Shown here: piece by piece, positions 26,668-34,590 of the stretch
Layout: each line of letters opens with the position of its first letter
Position numbering within the stretch: the first letter of the stretch is position 1
Origin: Anaerosacchariphilus hominis
GTDB lineage: Bacteria > Bacillota > Clostridia > Lachnospirales > Lachnospiraceae
Length of the DNA: 64,000 nucleotides
NCBI RefSeq assembly: GCF_014290175.1
Contig: NZ_JACOOR010000005.1
Span: 1-64,000 of the forward strand
Direction of reading: 5' to 3'
The notes under the pieces: generated by a model
The model's database searches: none
The model's input: only the letters and a program-made list of their open reading frames with translations
What the model was told of the DNA's origin: nothing
Program-made: the position numbers and the translations under genes

Positions 26668-27162
26668 CTATCTTCCTTTCATGTATAAACCTGCTTTCAA
26701 CACCAAAAGCAGAAATGCCAGTGCTGTTGCATATGTCTCCCCTGTCAAAGCCAGAAACAGTACTGCTGCGATACCAAGCAATATGGAAAATACAATTACC
26801 ATCTTGTATACTTTCTCAATTTTTGACTGCGTAACTATAAGCTCTGAAACTCCAATTAACATTAATAAAAAGAACAATACCCAATAAACCATCCTGTTAA
26901 AAGCTGATGTTTCTGTATAGCCGAACAGGTTCACGGATGCAATATATTCTTTCATTGATTTTGGATACAGAGGCAGCACAATCAACAGAAAATGAAACAA
27001 GTCAATAGCCCCGATCAGAATACTGCATAGATTCTGCATATTGGATTTATTTTCTTTCTCCGCAATTGAAAGTAATTTTTCCCCAGACAACAGTTCATCA
27101 ATTGTCACAGAAAAAAACGTTGAAATTTCTTTTAGCGAATCAATGCTCGGATACCCTCTGCC
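26668..27162 (-). pseudogene. 3' part of an XRE regulator/membrane gene split by the IME
   Basis: From 27,162 the frame reads GRGYPSIDSLKEISTFFSVT-IDELLSGEKLL, the second half of an XRE HTH and linker, followed by about four transmembrane helices. The first half is at 34,432-34,560. Joined, they would give an HTH-plus-membrane protein of about 200 residues. An internal ATG at 27,106-27,108 could restart a membrane-only protein of 146 residues. Confidence 0.85.
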
Positions 27163-27193
27163 GGTATCACATAGTTAAAGATATTGGTGTCAT

Positions 27194-28816
27194 TCAATCA
27201 ATTTTGCCGATAAAGCGGTAGAAGATTTCTACCTCCTGTTCCCGGCTTCCGTCCTCGTTCTTGACCGCTTCATGGACAAGGATTTTCTCAATCAGCGTGT
27301 TCAAGAGTTCGGCGGTGAGTTCCGTGGGATTGACGCACTCTTTCATCAAGGCAATCCATTTTTCTGCGTCTGCGGTGCTCTTGCTTTCAGCGGCAATAGC
27401 GGATTGAAGCTGTTCAATCTTTTCTTCCAGTTCCGCCTGTTCGCTTTGGTACTTCCCGGACAGCATATTGAAGTTGTATTCCGTGATACGCCCCGCCGCC
27501 CAGTCCTCATACATCCGGGCAAACAGGGTATCGACCTCGGCTTTCCGCTTCTCCGCTTTTTTCAGTTCAGCGGCCTGCTTCTTCCTTGCGGCGGCCTGTC
27601 CTTTGTCATTGGCGTTCAGCAGCCGCTTCAAAAGCTGTTCTTCATCGTGCTGTACCAGCCCCGACCAGTATTGCAGACGGGAGAGAACATAGGCGTAAAG
27701 CACATCATAGCGGATGTAGTGCATGGAGCATTGGCGTGTGCCTTGCCCGTTCTTGCTGCAATGGTAGTAGCCATAGGGCTTGCTGTTCTGCCTGTTCTCC
27801 CCGTAGGCCAGCGACCAGCCGCAGTCCGCACACTTTATCAGTCCCGCAAAAATCTGTGTCGTGCCATTCTTGCGCTCCCTCCGGCGGCTTGCAATCTGTT
27901 CCTGTACCTGCCGGAAAACCTGTTCGCTGATAATCGGCTCCTGCGTGTTCTCCACCCGCACCCATTCACTTTGGGGCTTGCGTATCCTCCGCTTGTTCTT
28001 AAAGGAAATATTGGTCTCCCGGTAGTGGATGGTATGGCCGATGTAGGTTTCATCTTTCAGAATGCTTTTGACCTGCGCTATCGTCCATGCGTAGCCTTTT
28101 TCCTCTGGTGCGCCAGCGTAGATATTGGCGAAAGTCCCGTCACGCTGGAAATTGATAAATCCCGGCGTCGGTACTTTTTCCGCAATCAATATCCTTGTAA
28201 TGCTGGCCGCCCCTTTGCCGTGAATAGCAAGGTCAAAAATCTTCTCCACGATCCAGCGGGTTTCCTCGTCGATTATCAGCTTGTTCTTGATTTCCGGGTG
28301 CTTCTTGTACCCGAGGGGAGCATAGGCGCTGATACGCTGTCCGGCGGCAAACTTTGCCTTGAAAGCAGTCTTTACCTTACGGCTGGTGTCCTTTGCGAAC
28401 CATTCGTTGAACAGGTTTTTGAATGGCACAAAATCGGACAGTCCCTTTTCTGTGTCCTCGTTCTCCGCAACGGCGATGTACCGCACCCGTTTTTCCGGGA
28501 ACAGAAATTCCAGATAGTAGTCCATCATCACATGCTCCCGCCCGAAACGGGACAGGTCTTTGGTGACAATGCAGTTTACTTTTCCGGCTTCCACATCATC
28601 CATCATGCGCTGGAAACTCGGACGCTCGAAGTTTGTCCCACTCCATCCATCGTCCACATATTCCCCGACCACATGAAGCCCCTGCTCCCTTGCGTACTGT
28701 TGCAGGATTGTCCGCTGCGTTTCAATGCTTACGCTGTCGCCATAGCTTTCATCGTCACGGCTCAACCGCATATAAAGAGCCGTGTTGTGAATGGTAGTAT
28801 TGTAAGGTTGTTTCAC
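27194..28816 (-). CDS. Large serine recombinase (TndX/TnpX type)
   Basis: A 540-residue site-specific recombinase. The catalytic domain has ALYMRLSRDDES (nucleophile Ser in RLSRDD), IVTKDLSRFGREHV and the E-helix; then a Recombinase domain (YAPLGYKKHPEIK), a zinc ribbon IKCADCGWSLAYG with YYHCSKNG and a long coiled coil (about residues 400-480). It should excise and insert the element. The GTG at 28,814-28,816 is chosen for its AAGGAGG. The start sits inside a large inverted repeat. Confidence 0.93.
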   Translation of the reverse strand: MKQPYNTTIHNTALYMRLSRDDESYGDSVSIETQRTILQQYAREQGLHVVGEYVDDGWSGTNFERPSFQRMMDDVEAGKVNCIVTKDLSRFGREHVMMDYYLEFLFPEKRVRYIAVAENEDTEKGLSDFVPFKNLFNEWFAKDTSRKVKTAFKAKFAAGQRISAYAPLGYKKHPEIKNKLIIDEETRWIVEKIFDLAIHGKGAASITRILIAEKVPTPGFINFQRDGTFANIYAGAPEEKGYAWTIAQVKSILKDETYIGHTIHYRETNISFKNKRRIRKPQSEWVRVENTQEPIISEQVFRQVQEQIASRRRERKNGTTQIFAGLIKCADCGWSLAYGENRQNSKPYGYYHCSKNGQGTRQCSMHYIRYDVLYAYVLSRLQYWSGLVQHDEEQLLKRLLNANDKGQAAARKKQAAELKKAEKRKAEVDTLFARMYEDWAAGRITEYNFNMLSGKYQSEQAELEEKIEQLQSAIAAESKSTADAEKWIALMKECVNPTELTAELLNTLIEKILVHEAVKNEDGSREQEVEIFYRFIGKID

Positions 28817-28860
28817 CGTAAAAATCCTCCTTCTAAAGAAACAACCCACGCTTACAATAC
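28797..28860 (-). promoter_or_regulatory. Inverted repeat enclosing the recombinase start site
   Basis: On the plus strand GTATTGTAAGGTTGTTTC (28,797-28,814) pairs with GAAACAACC plus TTACAATAC (28,838-28,860, five extra bases). The loop contains AAGGAGG and the GTG start. It may be a translation-control hairpin or an operator. Confidence 0.55.
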
Positions 28861-28911
28861 TTTTGCTCTATGGCAATTATATCATAAGCGTGGGCGTGTA
28901 TCAACGATGGG

Positions 28912-29109
28912 TCACGAAGAAGCGGCCTTTGCCGCCGTGTGCCGGACTACATCAACGATCAGATCTCTAATCGGACGACCGCCAGCGGCGAAATGTTCGG
29001 AGATTTTGATACGGTTTTTCCCACATACAAAATACTGTGTGCCGTTCTCGTCAGTAATGACCTGCCCGGTGTGTATTGTATCAATAATGTCGCTTTCGCT
29101 TTTTACCAT
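28912..29109 (-). CDS. TnpW-like small transposon protein
   Basis: A 65-residue protein with KIGR-type core KNRIKISEHFAAGGRPIRDL. The pattern of a short beta region followed by HFxxxG and a helix is what I recall of transposon-encoded TnpW proteins near serine recombinases. GGAGGACA precedes the ATG. Its role is unknown; being next to the recombinase suggests a part in excision or regulation. Confidence 0.55.
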   Translation of the reverse strand: MVKSESDIIDTIHTGQVITDENGTQYFVCGKNRIKISEHFAAGGRPIRDLIVDVVRHTAAKAASS

Positions 29110-29167
29110 CCAGTGTCCTCCGTATGATTATTTTTCATCATGCAGCTTGAATTTCTGTTCATAGCGT

Positions 29168-30106
29168 TTACCTCTCTCTTGTTCGCTGCTGCCGTTTCAG
29201 TTCCGCCAGTATATCCGGCGGAATACGGTCAACCAGCCGCTGTAAATCGTCCAATTCGCTTTTCAGCTTTGCCCGTTCCATCGTATCTTTTATCTTGCCT
29301 TTTTCACTGGCCTTCGCCCTTGCTTCCAGCTTCTCATTTTCCGCCAACAGGTCATTGATTGTGACCTTGTACTTTTTCAGTTGCCCGGAGAAATTCTCCA
29401 TCTGCGGGAACCACTTTTTCAGCATGGAAAGGGCTTCCTCTTTTTTCTTCCCGGCGTTCAGCGGGTTGATGCCGTCAAGGGTGGCTTCAATGGCTCTGGC
29501 CTGCCGGGAGAGGGAAACCGCCTGTTTGAAAAGCCGGGTGGGGATATGCTTCCGGCCTGTCTTGCTGGCGCTCTCCCCACGCTCCAAGTCGGGATATTTC
29601 TCCACCATATAGGCGTGAAAATCGTCCTGCCACTTCGTCAGGTTTGCCCGGTTGCCGATAATCTCCTTAGCGCACAGGCGATTGTCCTTTGTCAGCGGAA
29701 CAAAGGTCAAATGCAGGTGGGGCGTTTTCTCGTCCATGTGTACCACCGCCGACACGATATTTTCCCGTCCTACCCGGCCAATGAGGAAAGCCGCCGCCCT
29801 TTGGAAGAACGCCTGTATCTCCTTTGTGGATTTCCCCTTGAAAAACTCCGGGCTGGCGGTTATCAGCGTATCGACAAACCGGGTGCTGTCCTTGCGGGTT
29901 CGGCACCCGGCCTGTTCAATCCGGCTCTGAATGAAGCGGTAATAGCGTCCCTCCGGCTTGACGATATGGAAGTTGTACTTGCTCCGGCTGGTGTCAATGT
30001 CGGGGTTGCTGGCGTATTGTTCTTTCTGCCGTTCGTGATGGGCTTCCAGCGGCCTTGCCGGGTTGCCCTTGTGCTTCTCAAACCGCAAGATTGCGTGTTG
30101 CGCCAT
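29168..30106 (-). CDS. mobV: MobV-family relaxase (Mob/Pre)
   Basis: A 312-residue relaxase. The N-terminus AILRFEKHKGN, the NPDIDTSRSKYN block and the metal-binding HMDEKTPHLHLTFVPLT (HxDExxPHxH) are the three MobV motifs. The C-terminal third is a coiled coil. It nicks the origin of transfer so that a helper conjugative element can move the DNA. The likely oriT lies directly upstream. Confidence 0.9.
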   Translation of the reverse strand: MAQHAILRFEKHKGNPARPLEAHHERQKEQYASNPDIDTSRSKYNFHIVKPEGRYYRFIQSRIEQAGCRTRKDSTRFVDTLITASPEFFKGKSTKEIQAFFQRAAAFLIGRVGRENIVSAVVHMDEKTPHLHLTFVPLTKDNRLCAKEIIGNRANLTKWQDDFHAYMVEKYPDLERGESASKTGRKHIPTRLFKQAVSLSRQARAIEATLDGINPLNAGKKKEEALSMLKKWFPQMENFSGQLKKYKVTINDLLAENEKLEARAKASEKGKIKDTMERAKLKSELDDLQRLVDRIPPDILAELKRQQRTRER

Positions 30107-30119
30107 TCTACTCCTTTCC

Positions 30120-30191
30120 CCATTCCTTTCCTATCCGGGGTTTTCCACAGGGAAAATCCCACAGAAAATAGCTCGGATAGGATTGGAATGG
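30120..30191 (-). other. Candidate oriT: nested inverted repeats upstream of mobV
   Basis: Outer arms CCATTCCTTTCCTATCCG (30,120-30,137) and CGGATAGGATTGGAATGG (30,174-30,191) pair with few mismatches; inside, GGGGTTTTCC and GGAAAATCCC pair again. MobV relaxases act on inverted repeats just 5' of their own gene. The nic site cannot be located by eye. Confidence 0.5.
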
Positions 30192-30289
30192 ATAGAATAT
30201 AAATCAATCATTTTAATCTTTGTATTTCTATATACCGTTCGGTTTTCGTACTTCAAGAGGGCGGTTTCCGTACTTCATGGGTACGGTTT

Positions 30290-30685
30290 TCAGTCCTCCG
30301 GCGTACCAGAACCGGATTTCTTGAAGTCGGTGTTTGGAACCGCTTCATGGGATTTTGGGAAAATGCGGTTGGGTTTTCCACAGCCCTGCTTCTGGATCTC
30401 CACCAGCCCGGCGTATTGCAGTTCCCGCAGGGTGTTCACCGCTTTCTGCCGCCCACAGTGAAGCAGGTCAACCACTTCACAGATAGGGTAATACAGGAAA
30501 ATCCGTCCGCAGTCATCCGCCCACCCATTTTTGCAGGATAACTCTGTCCGGCGCAGGATAAAGGCGTACAGAACCTTTGCCTCGTTGGACAGGGGCTTGA
30601 AGGTAGGGGCTTCAAAGAGGAAATTCGGGAGCCGGGTGAAGCTGAACGCCTGTTCCGGCTGGTGAATGTAAATCGTGTGTGTCAT
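30290..30685 (-). CDS. RepA-like replication initiator, short form
   Basis: A 131-residue protein starting TIYIHQPEQAFSFTRLPNFL and with KVLYAFILRRTELSCKNGW, the RepA_N winged-helix domain. Full plasmid RepA proteins are about twice as long. Just after GTPED-stop, another frame continues LKTVPMKYGNRPLEVRKPNG, whose DNA consists of GAAGTACG-type repeats, so the 3' part may be frameshifted or these may be iterons. Its role in a chromosomal element may be rolling or theta replication after excision, or none. Confidence 0.75.
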   Translation of the reverse strand: MTHTIYIHQPEQAFSFTRLPNFLFEAPTFKPLSNEAKVLYAFILRRTELSCKNGWADDCGRIFLYYPICEVVDLLHCGRQKAVNTLRELQYAGLVEIQKQGCGKPNRIFPKSHEAVPNTDFKKSGSGTPED

Positions 30686-30796
30686 ATCGTGTTTTGTGGA
30701 CGGTTAGAAGCCCGTTTTCCGGGGCGGGCGATACTTTATACCACCTGCCCCGGTTTGGGGCTTGCAAAGCCTTATAAATCAAGGCTTTTTTCGCTC

Positions 30797-31210
30797 CTAA
30801 CTGTCCACAGCTGACCTCCTTTTCCGTTCACTTTCTGTTTTCTGCCGCCTGTGAACTCTGGCGGCACAGCCGGGGCAGTATTTTGCCCGGTTGGATTTGG
30901 GGACGAACACGCCGCCGCAGACCGCACAGCGTTTCAAGTCCTTATCCCGGAAAAGTTCCGCTTCCAGCGTCCCGTCCAGCGGCAAGACTGCCCAGCGGAA
31001 CCACTTACAGCAGACCGAGAAAGAAATCGTCTGCGGGCAGATGCAGGTGTCCCCATCGTCAAGGGCAATGCAGTTGCCGCCCTCACAGTTACAGCACTCT
31101 CGGCGTATCAGGCTGGCCGCCTGTTTCCTCTGCGCCGGTGTCATGCGGTAAAGGGAACCGTTCGGCCTGCGTTCCAGCGGCGGCAAGTCTTTATAGGGGT
31201 TATCTCTCAT
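30797..31210 (-). CDS. Cys-rich VLP-domain protein
   Basis: A 137-residue protein with cysteine clusters ECCNCEGGNC, CICPQTISFSVCCKWFRWAV-LP, and a C-terminal zinc ribbon CAVCGGVFVPKSNRAKYCPG. This is the Cys_rich_VLP pattern of mobilizable elements; function unknown. The ATG at 31,208-31,210 has GGAGGGA before it. The stop codon overlaps an inverted-repeat arm (CTAACTGTCCACA), whose partner is at about 30,694-30,707, in the promoter region of the repA gene. Confidence 0.78.
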   Translation of the reverse strand: MRDNPYKDLPPLERRPNGSLYRMTPAQRKQAASLIRRECCNCEGGNCIALDDGDTCICPQTISFSVCCKWFRWAVLPLDGTLEAELFRDKDLKRCAVCGGVFVPKSNRAKYCPGCAARVHRRQKTESERKRRSAVDS

Positions 31211-31538
31211 GCGTTCCCTCCATTTTTCTTTCCGTTGCCGTTCTCCCCGAAAAGGTTTCCTGCCTCGTCGTCGCAAGCTGCGTATCGCTCGTTTCGCCGC
31301 AAGCGGCAAAACTCACTCGCTCCGCTGCTCCTCCTCTCCCCACAAAGCCATGCGGCTTTGCGGGGGCCCCGACAATAGCGGCGTGTTCCGGCGTTGGCAC
31401 GCTCCCCGCAACTTCGGGACATTTTGTCCCGAAGTCCGGCTCCTTGCGGTGCTTCCCCAGCCGGGGTATTCCTTTTCGGACGGTCATTCTGTTTTCAAGG
31501 TGCTGTCCATCGATGAACTACCCTAAGTCTACACGAAA
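31211..31538. other. GC-rich stretch without a clear gene
   Basis: A 95-codon frame (31,200-31,487, minus) is open but overlaps the VLP start and has no good ribosome binding site. The stretch holds a perfect palindrome, ACTTCGGGACA-TTT-TGTCCCGAAGT (31,411-31,435). A degenerate copy lies at 34,052-34,076. Confidence 0.5.
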
Positions 31539-31626
31539 AAAATGCAATTCCCGGAATTTTGCGAGAATTGCATTTTGATGAAGTTTACACTTTGGAAATT
31601 GCATTTTTGCAATCATTCTGTATAAT
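31539..31626 (+). promoter_or_regulatory. Promoter and operators of the XRE cargo operon
   Basis: TTGCAT (31,599-31,604), a 16-base spacer and TATAAT (31,621-31,626). Arms AAAATGCAATTC (31,539-31,550) and GAATTGCATTTT (31,565-31,576) form a perfect 12-bp repeat, and ATTGCA/TGCAAT overlaps the -35. The XRE protein encoded next is the likely binder. Confidence 0.7.
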
Positions 31627-31653
31627 GGAAGTATGCGGAGGAGGTGCGTGTTT

Positions 31654-32454
31654 ATGGCTTTACCCGGAACACCCGGACAACGGATTTCCGATTTATGCAA
31701 TGGGAACCACATCACACAAAAGGAACTTGCGGAGAAGATAGGCGTTTCCGCTTCCCAGTTGAGCCGCATTGTCAGCGGCGAAACAAGAACGGTAAGCAGT
31801 GATATTCTCATAGGTGTGGCAAAGGAATTTAAGGTATCGACAGACTACATACTGGGCTTGTCTACCGTGAGCGTCCGTAAAAGCTACGATATTTCTGAAT
31901 TAGGCTTGTCGGAGGGAGCCGTGAGGGGGCTTGTGACGGGTGCTGTTGATGTGCAAATCCTCAACCGCCTGTTGGAACACAGGAATTTTCCCAAGCTGAT
32001 AGATTTGATACGGATTTATTTTCAGGACACGGCGGCAAAGGGCATAACAGCAAGAAACCAGCTTATCGAGATAGCAACGGCTTCCCTGTCCGATCTGATG
32101 AAAGAACACCCGGAACACCGGGCGGAAGCAAAGCAGGATTTACAGCTTTTGAACACCCAAAAGATGGGGGAACATGAAGCAGAGATTGAAAAAATCAAAA
32201 ATGTGTTCCTGGCTATCCTGCGGGATATTAAGAAAGATATTGACAACGGGGAACAGCCGGGAGAAGCTGTGACCGCCGCTATGTTCCAAGCCATGCGGGA
32301 CGCACTGGCGGAACAGAAGAAAAACCCGCTTTCCATTGACGATGTAACGGCGATGATAGCCGGACAGATCGGACAGCTTGCACCGATGGATGAAGAAACT
32401 GCCGACTTGTTCCAAAAGTTGTTAAAGAAAGTGATGAACCAAAAAAATGACTGA
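31654..32454 (+). CDS. XRE-family regulator
   Basis: A 266-residue protein with an XRE HTH near residues 12-65 (ITQKELAEKIGVSASQLSRI) and a helical C-terminal part of unknown fold ending LFQKLLKKVMNQKND. The ATG at 31,654 has GGAGGAGG at proper distance; the frame also opens 7 codons earlier. It heads the operon with the Nudix and HAD genes. Codon use and GC resemble the mobilization genes more than the two genes after it. Confidence 0.85.
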   Translation: MALPGTPGQRISDLCNGNHITQKELAEKIGVSASQLSRIVSGETRTVSSDILIGVAKEFKVSTDYILGLSTVSVRKSYDISELGLSEGAVRGLVTGAVDVQILNRLLEHRNFPKLIDLIRIYFQDTAAKGITARNQLIEIATASLSDLMKEHPEHRAEAKQDLQLLNTQKMGEHEAEIEKIKNVFLAILRDIKKDIDNGEQPGEAVTAAMFQAMRDALAEQKKNPLSIDDVTAMIAGQIGQLAPMDEETADLFQKLLKKVMNQKND

Positions 32455-32495
32455 TATTTTATCAGAGAAAATCACAGTAGCAAGGGAGGATAACC

Positions 32496-33110
32496 ATGAA
32501 AGAACAATGGCTGGAATGGGCAATAGAATTACAGAGTCTTGCACAAGCAGGATTGACCTATGGAAAAGATATTTTTGATAGAGAACGCTATGAAAGGATA
32601 CGGGAAATTTCTGCTGAGATAATGGCATATAAGACAGATATACCTGTTCAAAAAGTGAAAGACCTTTTCTGTAATGAAACAGGATACCAGACACCAAAAC
32701 TTGATACCAGAGCCGCTATTTTTCAAAATGGAAAAATTCTTCTTGTTAAAGAGAATAGCGGAAAATGGTCACTTCCCGGAGGTTGGGTTGATGTAAATGT
32801 GTCTGTCAAAGAAAATACTATTAAGGAGGTCAAAGAAGAAGCAGGCTTAGATGTAACTGCTGATAAAGTGATTGCAATTCAAGACCGCTCTAAACATAAC
32901 TTGCCAGTATATGCTTATGGCGTATGTAAAATATTTGTACTTTGCACCATTATCGGAGGTGCCTTCAAAGAAAATATAGAAACTACGGGCTTTGCATATT
33001 TTTCAGAAAATGAACTGCCGGAACTGGCCACGGAAAAGAATAATGAAGAGCAAGTAAAAATGTGTTTTGAAGCATATCGAACCAAAAACTGGTCAACTCT
33101 TTTTGATTAG
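32496..33110 (+). CDS. Nudix hydrolase with N-terminal helical domain
   Basis: The 204-residue protein begins with WLEWAIELQSLAQAGLTYGK, the NUDIX_hydro N-terminal domain, then the Nudix domain from about residue 65 with LPGGWVDVNVSVKENTIKEV-KEEAG. Relatives act on ADP-ribose, CDP-alcohols or FAD-like compounds. Its AT-rich sequence differs from the IME backbone, so it is later-acquired cargo. It lies 41 bases after the XRE stop and 26 before the HAD gene. Confidence 0.87.
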   Translation: MKEQWLEWAIELQSLAQAGLTYGKDIFDRERYERIREISAEIMAYKTDIPVQKVKDLFCNETGYQTPKLDTRAAIFQNGKILLVKENSGKWSLPGGWVDVNVSVKENTIKEVKEEAGLDVTADKVIAIQDRSKHNLPVYAYGVCKIFVLCTIIGGAFKENIETTGFAYFSENELPELATEKNNEEQVKMCFEAYRTKNWSTLFD

Positions 33111-33136
33111 ACCGAGGGAAAAGGAGGAACAGTCCT

Positions 33137-33766
33137 ATGGGTTATAAGCAGATTGTTTTTGATGTAGACGGAACTCTGATTGATACAGAATATGCCGTCA
33201 TTCATTCTTTGCAAGATACTATAAGAGCAATAAACGGAAAGATAATCTCCGATAAAGAATTAACATTTGCTTTAGGAATTACCGGCGAAAATGCTTTGCA
33301 GCGTTTAGGAGTGAGTGATATAGCGTCAGCACTATTTATGTGGGACAAGAACATGGAAAAATACAGGGACACGATTACTGTATTTCACGGGATAAAAGAA
33401 TTGCTTGAGACTATTTCGGAATTAAAATTAGGCATAGGAATTGTTACCTCTAAAACCCATGAAGAATTTAGAAGCGATTTTCAGAAATTTGATATATCAT
33501 CTTACTTTGAAACCGTGGTCTGTGCTGATGATACGCTACAACACAAACCAGAACCAGACCCGCTTTTGAAATACATGGAATGGACAAAATGTCAAGCAAA
33601 TGAGTTACTGTACATTGGCGATAGTATCTACGACATGCAGTGCGCTAAACATGCAAATGTAAACTTTGGATTAGCAAAATGGGGTGCTGGAAATAGAGTG
33701 AATGCTCAAAAATCATTCTGTACTCCTTTTGATTTAGCCAAAAATCTTGCTTCAACCAAAAGCTAA
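33137..33766 (+). CDS. HAD-family hydrolase (phosphoglycolate phosphatase-like)
   Basis: A 209-residue HAD-IA phosphatase: motif I FDVDGTLIDTE, motif II IVTSKT, Lys in HKPEPDP and motif IV YIGDSIYDMQCA. It has a helical cap between motifs I and II. The substrate is unknown. Together with the Nudix gene it might hydrolyse the product of that enzyme, but this is inference. GGAGGA precedes the start. Confidence 0.88.
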   Translation: MGYKQIVFDVDGTLIDTEYAVIHSLQDTIRAINGKIISDKELTFALGITGENALQRLGVSDIASALFMWDKNMEKYRDTITVFHGIKELLETISELKLGIGIVTSKTHEEFRSDFQKFDISSYFETVVCADDTLQHKPEPDPLLKYMEWTKCQANELLYIGDSIYDMQCAKHANVNFGLAKWGAGNRVNAQKSFCTPFDLAKNLASTKS

Positions 33767-33783
33767 TACTTGATACAAGCAAG

Positions 33784-33882
33784 TAGCAAAGACAGCCGAG
33801 CCAGTCACGCCCGTCTTTGCTAAAGGGTAATCAAGGCGGGAAAGCCCTAAAATGGCTTCCCGCCCATTTCAATTTTTAGAAA
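33784..33882 (+). terminator. Double hairpin after the HAD gene
   Basis: TAGCAAAGAC/GTCTTTGCTA (33,784-33,822) is followed by GGCGGGAA-GCC/GGC-TTCCCGCC (33,835-33,864) and ATTTTTA. The second hairpin is a likely terminator of the cargo operon. Confidence 0.7.
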
Positions 33883-34431
33883 AGAAACGCTCCAAAATCA
33901 GAAAGAGAGCGGCCAAGCACTTTGAGGGATTGGCCGCCTTGTCCACCCATTCAACGGGGCGGCGGGCGGCGGTCAAGACCGGGTGCAAACCCGTTCATTT
34001 CAGTCTTGACGGTTGCCCACTGTCCTGCTATTTTCCGGGAGTGTGGCCACTACTTCGGGACACTTTGTCCACAAGTCGGAGCGTAGGACGAGGGACGGGG
34101 GCTTTCATATACCTGCCGCCGTTCTCTGAAACCAGCCCGATTTTTTGTTCATTCCCATTCACAAAAAGTCAGCCTGTTTTCCTACCGGAGCAAACGGGGC
34201 GCAAAAAGCACCGCACCCCGTTTCCCCCGTCAGCCACGCCAGCAGGTATAACACACTACACTTTGCTTCGCAAAGTCGTGTGCCAAATGGGGGCTTTGCC
34301 CCCCTTTGGAAACCCCCACAAGAAAAGGCGGTACGCTACCCCTCCACGGGGCGCATACCGCCTTTTCTTGTTATCCAGCCCTCCGGCTGTATCGGTTGAG
34401 CAAAAGTCAGCGTGGGATTGGTGTGGTATCT
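33883..34431. other. IME right end: gene-free, rich in hairpins
   Basis: No convincing gene is present; a 195-codon plus frame covers the whole stretch but has no binding site and low-complexity Pro/Arg/Ser composition. Visible structures are GCGGCCAA/TTGGCCGC (about 33,910-33,942), GTCAAGAC/GTCTTGAC (about 33,972-34,008), the palindrome at 34,052-34,076, and a 16-bp perfect stem ACAAGAAAAGGCGGTA (34,318-34,333) with its partner at 34,356-34,371. Confidence 0.55.
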
Positions 34432-34560
34432 TTATCTAAGCGAACCCCCCGATTCCCACTTCGAAATAGCTGTTCTTGAAACAAACAGAGCTTCTGCCAG
34501 TTCTTCCTGTGTTAAGCCCCTGCTGCTTCTTAACTCTTTCAGTTTTTCATTAAATTCCAT
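34432..34560 (-). pseudogene. 5' part of the XRE gene split by the IME
   Basis: The 42-codon frame starts at 34,558-34,560 after GGAGG and reads LKELRSSRGLTQEELAEALF then SRTAISKWESG, a normal XRE HTH, before turning into element sequence (GSLR-stop). The rest is at 26,668-27,162. The first part alone would be an incomplete HTH. Confidence 0.85.
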
Positions 34561-34590
34561 GGCAGAACCTCCATTCATTCTCACTCATAA

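Larger units (their letters stand above)
27161..34449 (-). mobile_element. Integrative mobilizable element, ~7.3 kb
   Basis: The element holds a large serine recombinase at its left end, a TnpW-like protein, a MobV relaxase, a RepA-like gene, a Cys-rich VLP gene and an XRE-Nudix-HAD cargo. Both junctions are read from the interrupted XRE gene: the left keeps GGCAGAGGG and the right keeps GAATCGGG (minus strand), sharing only GG, as expected for a serine-recombinase crossover dinucleotide. It lacks a conjugation (type IV secretion) system, so transfer would need a helper. Confidence 0.85.

Noticed and set aside
27272..29164. A 630-codon plus-strand frame
   Set aside because: It is antisense to the serine recombinase, has no ribosome binding site, and encodes no known motif; it is a shadow of a GC-rich gene.
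31200..31487. A 95-codon minus frame before the VLP gene
   Set aside because: It overlaps the VLP start, lacks a good binding site and runs through a perfect palindrome. It might still be a relic of a coding region.
33852..34439. A 195-codon plus-strand frame at the IME right end
   Set aside because: No binding site, biased composition, and it crosses several strong hairpins and the insertion junction.
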